A stretch of DNA of 64,000 nt from JBEBSD01 sp040394475. GTDB lineage: Bacteria; Bacteroidota; Bacteroidia; Cytophagales; Spirosomataceae. A program made the translations under genes and the position numbers. Of this stretch, positions 57,924-64,000 are shown one piece after another. Under the pieces are notes generated by a model. That model did not search any database. It worked only from the letters and a program-made list of their open reading frames with translations, and was not told the origin of the DNA. Each line of letters begins with the position of its first letter. The first letter of the stretch is position 1. The stretch is taken from positions 1-64,000 of the forward strand of contig JBEBSD010000001.1 in NCBI GenBank assembly GCA_040394475.1, written 5' to 3'.

Positions 57924-59333
57924 ATGGTGCAATACACGATTAACACCCGATACAAAAAACTCCTGGCCGATACGCTGACGCCCGTGTCGATTTACCTGCA
58001 GCTCCGCGACCGGTTTGTCAATTCCATTTTACTGGAGAGCTCGGATTATCATACGGCGTCTAACTCCTTTTCCTACATTTGCTGTGATCCGGTCGCTTTT
58101 TTCAAACTGAACAACGGCCAGGTAACCCAACGGTTCCCGGGGGGTGACGAGGAGTCTTTTTCGCTGATCGAACGCAAGGAAGCCGTAAAAGCCCTGCAGC
58201 AATTTGCGTCCCGGTTTGAACCCGGGAAGGTGGCATTTCCCTTTATTACCAACGGCCTGTTCGGGCATATGAGCTATGATGCCGTCAATTATTTTGAAGA
58301 CATAGCGGTACAGGAGGCGGATGAGGAGACGGCAGTCGATCAGGTCTTTTACCAGGTATTCCGCTATGTGATTGCCATCAACCATTTCAAAAATGAATTG
58401 TACATCCTGGAGCACGGGTACAATGAAGAAGTGAAGCCGGGCGGATTGGAACAGCTGGAAAACATCATTACCAACCGGAATTTTCCTGCGTATGATTTCC
58501 AGACGACATCGCCGGAAAGCTCCAACGTAACGGACGACGAAATGCGCGGGGTGATCCGGCAATGCATCGCTCACTGTCTGAGAGGGGATGTTTTCCAGAT
58601 TGTGCCCTCCAGGCGGTTCAGCCGGACGTTCCGGGGTGACGACTTCAACGTGTACAGGGCCCTCCGGTCGATCAATCCTTCGCCTTACCTGTTTTATTTT
58701 GACTATGGCGGTTACCGGATCCTGGGTTCTTCCCCTGAAAAGCAGATCTATATTAAAAACGGGCAGGCCGAGATCCATCCGATAGCCGGAACTTTCCGGC
58801 GCACGGGCGACGATACGGCCGACACGGAGGCCGCCCAACAACTCCGGGAGGATCCGAAGGAAAGCGCCGAGCATGTGATGCTGGTCGACCTGGCCCGGAA
58901 TGACCTGAGCCGTAGCTGCGAAACCGTAAAGGTGGAGACGTATAAAGAGGTACAGTTTTATTCGCACGTGATCCACCTCGTTTCCACGGTTACCGGAAAA
59001 ATGAAGCCCGGGACCAACCCGCTGCAGCTCGTGGCGGATACGTTTCCTGCCGGTACGCTTTCCGGCGCACCCAAACACATGGCCATGACCATAATCGATC
59101 AACTGGAAACGACCAACCGGAGTATTTACGGTGGGGCCATCGGGTTCATGGATTTTAACGGAGATTTCAACCATGCGATTGCCATCCGCACATTTCTGAG
59201 TAAGAACAACACCCTGTATTACCGGGCCGGAATGGGGGTTGTTGCGAAATCCGGTATCGAAAGCGAACTCCAGGAAATTAATAATAAGCTGGCGGCCTTG
59301 CGGAAAGCAATAGAAGAGGCGGAAGAAATCTGA
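57924..59333 (+). CDS. trpE: Anthranilate synthase component I
   Basis: 469 residues. It converts chorismate and ammonia (or glutamine-derived ammonia from TrpG) to anthranilate. The N-terminal LLES (36-39) is the Trp feedback-binding motif. The catalytic region has PSPYLFYFDYGGYRILGSSPE, PIAGTFRRTGD, DLARNDLSRSCE and LSGAPKHMAMTIIDQLE, all canonical. The first structural gene of the operon, 57 bases behind the attenuator terminator and 52 bases before trpG. Regulation is therefore probably both allosteric and by attenuation. Confidence 0.97.
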   Translation: MVQYTINTRYKKLLADTLTPVSIYLQLRDRFVNSILLESSDYHTASNSFSYICCDPVAFFKLNNGQVTQRFPGGDEESFSLIERKEAVKALQQFASRFEPGKVAFPFITNGLFGHMSYDAVNYFEDIAVQEADEETAVDQVFYQVFRYVIAINHFKNELYILEHGYNEEVKPGGLEQLENIITNRNFPAYDFQTTSPESSNVTDDEMRGVIRQCIAHCLRGDVFQIVPSRRFSRTFRGDDFNVYRALRSINPSPYLFYFDYGGYRILGSSPEKQIYIKNGQAEIHPIAGTFRRTGDDTADTEAAQQLREDPKESAEHVMLVDLARNDLSRSCETVKVETYKEVQFYSHVIHLVSTVTGKMKPGTNPLQLVADTFPAGTLSGAPKHMAMTIIDQLETTNRSIYGGAIGFMDFNGDFNHAIAIRTFLSKNNTLYYRAGMGVVAKSGIESELQEINNKLAALRKAIEEAEEI

Positions 59334-59385
59334 CAAACAGCACCCTTCAAATTTAGTAATAGCATCAATATCAACAATCTCACTC

Positions 59386-59952
59386 ATGCGCATCCTTGTC
59401 TTGGATAACTACGATTCTTTTACCTATAACCTGGTTTACATTCTGCGTGAGCTGCACTCCGATGTGGAGGTGTTCCGGAATGATAAAATAGCGTTGCAGG
59501 CGGTCAACGATTACGACAAAATAGTGCTTTCCCCGGGCCCCGGCCTGCCGGAAGAGTCGGGAATCATGCAGGAGCTGATCCGGACCTATGCGCCGACCAA
59601 AAGTATTTTCGGAGTCTGCCTGGGGCATCAGGGGATTGCCGAAGTATTTGGGGCGACGCTGGAAAACATGTCCGACGTGCTGCACGGCGTCAGCAATAAA
59701 GCCCTGATCACGGACCCGGAAGAGCCCTTGTTTCAAAATATTCCCGGGGAAATTCAGGTCGGACGCTACCATTCCTGGACAGTCGTACCGGAGTCGGTGC
59801 CGGCGGCGTTGAAAGTAACAGCGGTCGATGAAAAAGGCCGGATTATGGGGATATCGCATCGATCGTATGATGTGCGGGGGGTACAGTTTCACCCGGAATC
59901 GGTTTTAACGGAATACGGGCGGGAGCTGATGACGAACTGGATCAGGCTTTGA
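59386..59952 (+). CDS. trpG: Anthranilate synthase component II (glutamine amidotransferase)
   Basis: 188 residues, class I glutamine amidotransferase that feeds ammonia to TrpE. Cys78 in FGVCLGHQGIAE is the nucleophile, with His169 and Glu171 in VQFHPESVLTEYGRELM. NYDSFTYNL and LSPGPGLPEESG are further signatures. It may double as the folate-pathway PabA. The next gene, trpD, starts 324 bases later, after two repeat arrays. Confidence 0.96.
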   Translation: MRILVLDNYDSFTYNLVYILRELHSDVEVFRNDKIALQAVNDYDKIVLSPGPGLPEESGIMQELIRTYAPTKSIFGVCLGHQGIAEVFGATLENMSDVLHGVSNKALITDPEEPLFQNIPGEIQVGRYHSWTVVPESVPAALKVTAVDEKGRIMGISHRSYDVRGVQFHPESVLTEYGRELMTNWIRL

Positions 59953-59972
59953 TGGACGGTTTTAATGGATCG

Positions 59973-60042
59973 GAAATCGGCTATCGGCTGTCGGAAATCG
60001 GCTGTCGGCTGTCGGAAATCAGCTTTCGGCTTTCAGAAATTG
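59973..60042. repeat. Heptamer array in the trpG-trpD gap, GAAATCG/GCTATCG type
   Basis: Ten uninterrupted 7-base units: GAAATCG, GCTATCG, GCTGTCG, GAAATCG, GCTGTCG, GCTGTCG, GAAATCA, GCTTTCG, GCTTTCA, GAAATTG. The GAAAT word returns every third unit, giving a 21-base super-period. GCTATCG is the exact complement of CGATAGC in the array at 18174. Confidence 0.88.
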
Positions 60043-60087
60043 GTTGCCAGAGATCGGCTATTTCCGGTGGTTGAGCGACGTCGAAAC

Positions 60088-60168
60088 CAGACGGGGTCGC
60101 CCAGACGGGGTCGCCCAGACGGGGTCGCCCAGACGGGGTCGCCCAGACGGGGTCGCCGAGACGGGGTC
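60088..60168. repeat. Array of 14-base units in the trpG-trpD gap
   Basis: Five perfect copies of CAGACGGGGTCGCC and a sixth, partial one (GAGACGGGGTC). Fourteen bases is two heptamers. It follows a GGTTGAGCGACGTCGAAACC word at 60068, the dispersed repeat also seen at 15700. Between 60169 and 60276 nothing else was recognised. Confidence 0.92.
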
Positions 60169-60276
60169 AAAACGTCGAAAAAGGGGTGACAATTTTTAAC
60201 CTTTGTAAATCTGAATAATCTGTGGTAAAAATCTCCGGAAACTTAGGAATGAACGAAAAAACCATTTTTTGTACCA

Positions 60277-61269
60277 ATGAAAAACATACTGAATCACCTC
60301 TTCGAATATAAAACACTGACCAAAGAACAGGCCAAAGCCGTATTAACGGGTATTGGAAAGGGAGAGTATAACCCGGCGCAGATCGCTGCGTTTATGACGG
60401 CCTATGTGATGCGCAGCATTACTGTGGAAGAGCTGGAAGGTTTCAGGGATGCGCTGCTGGAGCTGAGAATCCCGGTCGACCTTTCCGAATTTGACCCGAT
60501 GGATGTTTGCGGGACCGGAGGAGACGGCAAAGACACCTTCAATATTTCGACCCTTTCCTGTTTTGTCATTGCCGCTGCCGGACAACCGGTAGCGAAACAC
60601 GGCAATCACGGCGTTTCATCGAACTGTGGCTCGTCGACGGTGATGGAACGGCTCGGGATTACGTTTACGAACGATTCTGACCGGTTGCGAAAACAAATGG
60701 ACACATCGGGCGTCTGCTTTCTGCATGCTCCCCTGTTTCACCCCGCCCTGAAGAATGTCGGACCGGTGAGAGGGCAGCTGGGCGTGAAGACGTTCTTTAA
60801 TATCCTGGGCCCCATGGTCAATCCTGCACTGCCTGACAAACAGCTGGTGGGGGTTTATAACCTGGAAACCACGAGGCTGTATACCTACCTGTACCAGCAG
60901 ACCGATAAGAAATTTATGATCGTCCATGGACTGGACGGGTACGATGAGGTCTCCCTGACGGGGCCGTTCAAGGTGATCACTCCGACCAGCGACCGGGTCC
61001 TCGGACCGGCCGATATGGGAATGAGTATCCTGCAGGCAGAGCAGCTCGCCGGCGGGGCTACCGTAGACGATTCGGCCAGGATCTTCCGGAATGTACTGAG
61101 TAATGAGGGAACCGAAGCTCAGAAGAATGCCGTGATTGCCAATTCGGCGCTTGGACTGTGTGCCGCCAACCCGGCACTTGGCTTGCCGGATGCACTGGCC
61201 GCAGCCCGGGAGGCCCTGGACAGCGGCAGGGCGCTGCAACATTTTAAAGCGTTTGTAGCGGCTTCCTGA
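60277..61269 (+). CDS. trpD: Anthranilate phosphoribosyltransferase
   Basis: 330 residues. It joins anthranilate to phosphoribosyl pyrophosphate. DVCGTGGDGKDTFNISTLSCFVIAAAGQPVAKHGNHGVSS is the PRPP-binding signature, and NVGPVRGQLGVKTFFNILGPMVNPA is the anthranilate side. No TrpG fusion. It follows two repeat arrays after trpG, so the 5' leader is unusually long within an operon, and begins the second half of the trp cluster. Confidence 0.96.
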   Translation: MKNILNHLFEYKTLTKEQAKAVLTGIGKGEYNPAQIAAFMTAYVMRSITVEELEGFRDALLELRIPVDLSEFDPMDVCGTGGDGKDTFNISTLSCFVIAAAGQPVAKHGNHGVSSNCGSSTVMERLGITFTNDSDRLRKQMDTSGVCFLHAPLFHPALKNVGPVRGQLGVKTFFNILGPMVNPALPDKQLVGVYNLETTRLYTYLYQQTDKKFMIVHGLDGYDEVSLTGPFKVITPTSDRVLGPADMGMSILQAEQLAGGATVDDSARIFRNVLSNEGTEAQKNAVIANSALGLCAANPALGLPDALAAAREALDSGRALQHFKAFVAAS

Positions 61270-61310
61270 AAATCTTACAGTAATTTAGCAGGAGATTGGC
61301 AGTTGATAAA

Positions 61311-62024
61311 ATGATACTATTTTTATTCGCTTTGGCTTTGGGAGGGGCGTTTGCCCGTTGCGGAGAGCAGGAGGCGCCCTATCAGGCGGAGGAGCAGGCT
61401 GCCCTGGCAACATACCCCTATCTGGTTTACCTACCCCGGGGGTACGCAGCGGACAGTAAGGCTTATCCGGTGGTTTTTTACCTGCACGGGAGCTCCCAAC
61501 GGGGAAGTGATCTGGAGCAGGTCAAGCGATCCGGGTTGCCGCGAATGGCCGAGGAAGGACTGCCGTTGGAATTTATCCTGATTGTTCCGCAGTGTCCTGC
61601 AGGTAAATTGTGGTCGACTGATGAATGGTTTGAAGGCGTCTGGGAGAACGTACAGTCCCGCTACCGGACGGATCCGGAGCGGCTGTATCTGACGGGAGTG
61701 AGCATGGGAGGGGGAGGGACGTTTGATGTTGCTAAAAAGCATCCGGAACGGTTTGCCGCACTGGCGCCCCTCTGCGCGTGGGCCAGTACTGCTCAGAATT
61801 TGTGCCGGCTGAAAGATGTGCCCGTCTGGACCTTCCACGGAACCGATGACCAGGTGGTGGCGATATCCGAAACCGAGGAGAAGGTAGCGGCGCTGAAGGC
61901 CTGTAACGGGAATATCCGGTATACAAGATTGCAGGGAGAAGGACATGGGATTCATGCGGTGTATGATCCTGCTAATGACTATAACTTATTGAAGTGGATG
62001 CTGCAGCACCGGTTGAAGCGCTGA
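61311..62024 (+). CDS. Secreted alpha/beta hydrolase (phospholipase/carboxylesterase family) within the trp operon
   Basis: 237 residues from the ATG giving MILFLFALALGGAFARC; an in-frame TTG 15 bases upstream is possible. The N-terminus is a signal (an export signal or atypical lipoprotein). The hydrolase fold has YPVVFYLHGSSQRGSD as oxyanion region, nucleophile Ser in YLTGVSMGGGGTFDVA, Asp in TFHGTDDQVV and His in GEGHGIH. It acts outside the cytosol and has no role in Trp synthesis that I know. It is cotranscribed between trpD (41-base gap) and trpC (18-base gap). Confidence 0.87.
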   Translation: MILFLFALALGGAFARCGEQEAPYQAEEQAALATYPYLVYLPRGYAADSKAYPVVFYLHGSSQRGSDLEQVKRSGLPRMAEEGLPLEFILIVPQCPAGKLWSTDEWFEGVWENVQSRYRTDPERLYLTGVSMGGGGTFDVAKKHPERFAALAPLCAWASTAQNLCRLKDVPVWTFHGTDDQVVAISETEEKVAALKACNGNIRYTRLQGEGHGIHAVYDPANDYNLLKWMLQHRLKR

Positions 62025-62042
62025 CAGGGAAAGGCTGATTAC

Positions 62043-62846
62043 ATGAATATACTAGAACAGATTACAGCAAACAAACGCAGGGAAGTCCGGGAGTCTCAGG
62101 AGCGGATTACGATGGCGGAACTGGCCGGGCAACCTTATTTTGAAAGGACCACCCTATCGTTAAAAAATGCGTTGGCGACCGGCGGCAAGCCGGGGATTAT
62201 TGCTGAATTTAAACGAAAGTCGCCTTCCAGAGGGATTATTAATGCCGGCGTTACACCGGAGGAGGTTACCCGGGGATATGTGGGGGCGGATGCAACGGGC
62301 TTATCGGTGTTGACCGATACGGAGTATTTCGGGGGTACTTTTCAGGACTTCCGGGAGGCCCGCGAGGCAAACCCTGAAACACCTATGCTGCGGAAGGATT
62401 TTATGGTTTCGGAATACCAGCTGTTTGAAGCGCGGGCGATGGGTGCGGATGTTATTCTGCTGATAGCCGCCTGCCTTACCCCACAAGAAGTAAAAACACT
62501 GAGTGCACGTGCCAGGGAGCTGGGAATGGAAGTACTGCTGGAGGTGCATGATGCCCAGGAACTGGAGCAGACGCTTTGTGACACGGTAGACCTCGTAGGG
62601 GTCAATAACCGTAATCTGAAGGATTTTGTAACTACGATAGAAACCTCACTTGCACTGGCAGAGCAGATCCCGTCCGGGATGGTTAAAATTTCCGAAAGCG
62701 GTTTGAAGGACGCCCAAACCATCCTGCAGTTGTACGAGGCCGGATATAAGGGTTTTCTGATAGGGGAGACGTTTATGAAAACGGCGTCACCGCCGGCGGC
62801 GTTGGCGGCCTTACGGGAAGCAATTGACAAGCAGTTAGTTGGTTAA
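62043..62846 (+). CDS. trpC: Indole-3-glycerol phosphate synthase
   Basis: 267 residues, TIM barrel. It closes the indole ring in the fourth step of the pathway. IIAEFKRKSPSRGIIN holds the catalytic Lys, LRKDFMVSEYQLFEARAMGADVILLIAA the second Lys, and VGVNNRNLKDFVTTIE and KISESGLKDAQ complete the active site. It is the stand-alone form, with trpF as a separate gene 29 bases later. Confidence 0.96.
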   Translation: MNILEQITANKRREVRESQERITMAELAGQPYFERTTLSLKNALATGGKPGIIAEFKRKSPSRGIINAGVTPEEVTRGYVGADATGLSVLTDTEYFGGTFQDFREAREANPETPMLRKDFMVSEYQLFEARAMGADVILLIAACLTPQEVKTLSARARELGMEVLLEVHDAQELEQTLCDTVDLVGVNNRNLKDFVTTIETSLALAEQIPSGMVKISESGLKDAQTILQLYEAGYKGFLIGETFMKTASPPAALAALREAIDKQLVG

Positions 62847-62875
62847 TAAATAAATCGCCCAAACACAGGATAACG

Positions 62876-63520
62876 ATGAGAATCAAAGTATGCGGAATGC
62901 GTGAAACCCGGAATATTGAGGAGTTGGTTGCCCTGGAGCCCGAATTTATTGGGTTTATTTTTTATGAAAAGTCGGTACGCTATGTAGGGGAGGAACTCGA
63001 TGAGGAGCAGGTGAGAACCATCCCTAAAAACGTTAAAAAAGTGGGGGTCTTTGTGAATGCAAGTCCGGGATATATTGTTTCGATGGTCAAAAAATATGAG
63101 CTGGACTACGCGCAGCTGCACGGCGGGGAACTCCCGGATTTCTGCCGCAGTATCCGGCAGAAAGGGATTAACGTGATCAAGGCATTTCTGGTGGACGAAC
63201 ATTTTAATTTTGCAATGCTGAATAATTACAAGCCGTATTGCGACTTCTTTTTGTTCGACACACCCGGTCCGAATCCGGGTGGAAACGGGGTGAGTTTTAA
63301 CTGGGAGATGTTGAAGCGGTATGACGGCGAGAAGCCGTTTTTCCTGAGTGGAGGGATTGGAACAGATAACCTCGAAGCGGTATTGGCGCTGCCGAAAGGG
63401 ATGCGGCCCTATGCGGTGGATGTGAACAGTAAGTTTGAAACCGCACCGGGGCTGAAGGATATCGGGATGATAAGTGAGGCGATCAGAAAAATACGATTGG
63501 AAGCAGAAAATGCCTCCTGA
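62876..63520 (+). CDS. trpF: Phosphoribosylanthranilate isomerase
   Basis: 214 residues, a small TIM barrel. The N-terminal KVCGMRETRNIEELVALEPEFIGFIFYEKS carries the catalytic Cys, and FLFDTPGPNPGGNGVSFNWEML plus PFFLSGGIGTDNLEAVL the catalytic Asp and phosphate sites. It follows trpC by 29 bases and precedes trpB by 31 bases. Confidence 0.95.
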   Translation: MRIKVCGMRETRNIEELVALEPEFIGFIFYEKSVRYVGEELDEEQVRTIPKNVKKVGVFVNASPGYIVSMVKKYELDYAQLHGGELPDFCRSIRQKGINVIKAFLVDEHFNFAMLNNYKPYCDFFLFDTPGPNPGGNGVSFNWEMLKRYDGEKPFFLSGGIGTDNLEAVLALPKGMRPYAVDVNSKFETAPGLKDIGMISEAIRKIRLEAENAS

Positions 63521-63551
63521 CCGGAAGTCCGGCCAGGCGACGAATAGCAAC

Positions 63552-64000
63552 ATGATGTTAGACACAATGACAGTAACGAGTGACAATCCCCGGTTTTCGG
63601 TCGATGAAAGGGGGTATTACGGTGATTTCGGCGGCGCTTTTATTCCGGAAATGCTGTTTCCTAATGTAGAAGCGCTTCGGGACAATTACGTGCGCATCAT
63701 CGGCGAAGCAGCATTTCAGAAGGAATTCCGTGACCTGCTGAAGCATTACGTCGGCCGTCCCACGCCGCTTTACCTTGCCAGGCGACTCTCCGAAAAATAT
63801 GGGGGGAAAATATACCTGAAACGGGAGGACTTATGCCATACGGGGGCGCATAAAGTCAACAATACCATCGGTCAGATCCTGATGGCACAGCGACTGGGGA
63901 AAAAGAAAATTGTGGCGGAAACAGGAGCCGGACAGCACGGGGTAGCGACAGCTACGGTTTGCGCCCTGATGAACCTGGAGTGTATCGTCTATATGGGAGA
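63552..64000 (+). CDS. trpB: Tryptophan synthase beta chain (partial, runs off the window)
   Basis: The first 149 codons of TrpB; no stop before the right edge. Two adjacent ATGs (63552 and 63555) could start it. GYYGDFGGAFIPEMLFPNVEAL, GRPTPLYLARRLSEKYGGKIYLKREDLCHTGAHKVNNTIGQ and AETGAGQHGVATATVCALM are canonical; the Lys in HKVNN is the PLP lysine. It condenses indole and serine. Its alpha partner is coded at 14384; whether another trpA follows here cannot be seen. Confidence 0.96.
   Translation, partial: MMLDTMTVTSDNPRFSVDERGYYGDFGGAFIPEMLFPNVEALRDNYVRIIGEAAFQKEFRDLLKHYVGRPTPLYLARRLSEKYGGKIYLKREDLCHTGAHKVNNTIGQILMAQRLGKKKIVAETGAGQHGVATATVCALMNLECIVYMG

Noticed and set aside
58029..59393. 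454-codon ORF on the minus strand across trpE
   Set aside because: It is antisense to a certain gene, and its translation has no recognisable family. Long shadow frames are expected from the codon usage.
59973..60168. CRISPR array
   Set aside because: The units are 7 or 14 bases with no unique spacers and no cas genes nearby.
59965..60189. 74-codon ORF over the repeat arrays
   Set aside because: It is only the translation of the tandem repeats.

Overview
The window is a chromosomal segment from a member of the Bacteroidota, most likely Chitinophagales. This rests on the protein families (DUF4175 coiled-coil protein, T9SS-type C-terminal domain, two-FKBP lipoprotein, class II ribonucleotide reductase, small histone-H1-like protein) and on repeated TAnnTTTG promoter -7 elements with little sign of Shine-Dalgarno sequences. 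No phage, integrase, transposase, CRISPR array or tRNA gene was seen. The gene content is mainly housekeeping, but the intergenic DNA carries several unusual repeat families.

Layout. The left edge holds the 5' tip of a 16S rRNA gene (minus strand) and its promoter. Then come pruA, thrC and a TPR protein. A 434-base AT-rich gap at 5402-5835 carries three perfect TTATCCACA DnaA boxes plus several near-matches. It is followed by the minus-strand genes ybeY, mnmG, a methyltransferase and an Ig-like lipoprotein (reading order right to left). GC skew appears to change sign across the gap although both flanking genes lie on the same strand, so this is my candidate chromosomal origin. From 10.9 to 18 kb are the DUF4175 protein, an isolated trpA, a Dabb lipoprotein, hemJ, a lipoprotein-type msrA and an outer-membrane protein. 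From 18.3 to 21.9 kb is a carbamoyltransferase/SGNH/DUF5989/SxtJ operon. From 22 to 33.6 kb are a pterin dehydratase, a membrane TPR protein, ribH, aspartate kinase, serS, an isolated nuoJK pair, a peptide transporter, a MaoC protein, the H1-like protein, an alpha-oxoamine synthase, queA and ispD. From 33.6 to 49.4 kb are a two-hydrolase fusion, an acyl-CoA carboxylase, a secreted sugar dehydrogenase, an aldo/keto reductase, two DEAD-box helicases, a double ABC ATPase, pdhB, pbpC and a TPR protein. From 49.5 to 57.6 kb are a large FAD/Fe-S dehydrogenase, nrdJ, a barrel protein, an FKBP lipoprotein and nth.

The right end is a tryptophan operon: leader peptide, trpE, trpG, trpD, an esterase, trpC, trpF and trpB (cut by the window edge). 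Upstream of trpE is a 25-codon leader with three consecutive Trp codons, followed by a strong intrinsic terminator. This is the layout of a classical ribosome-mediated attenuator. trpA is not in the visible part of the operon; the only copy seen is about 43 kb away in a different transcription unit.

The intergenic regions hold three kinds of repeat: (a) short perfect palindromes ending GTAGA...TCTAC placed at gene 3' ends, (b) inverted pairs of hairpins built on CTGTGTCTTCACAG, also at gene 3' ends, and (c) arrays with a strict 7-nucleotide period at four places, two of them inside the trpG-trpD gap. These are the most likely undescribed elements in the window.
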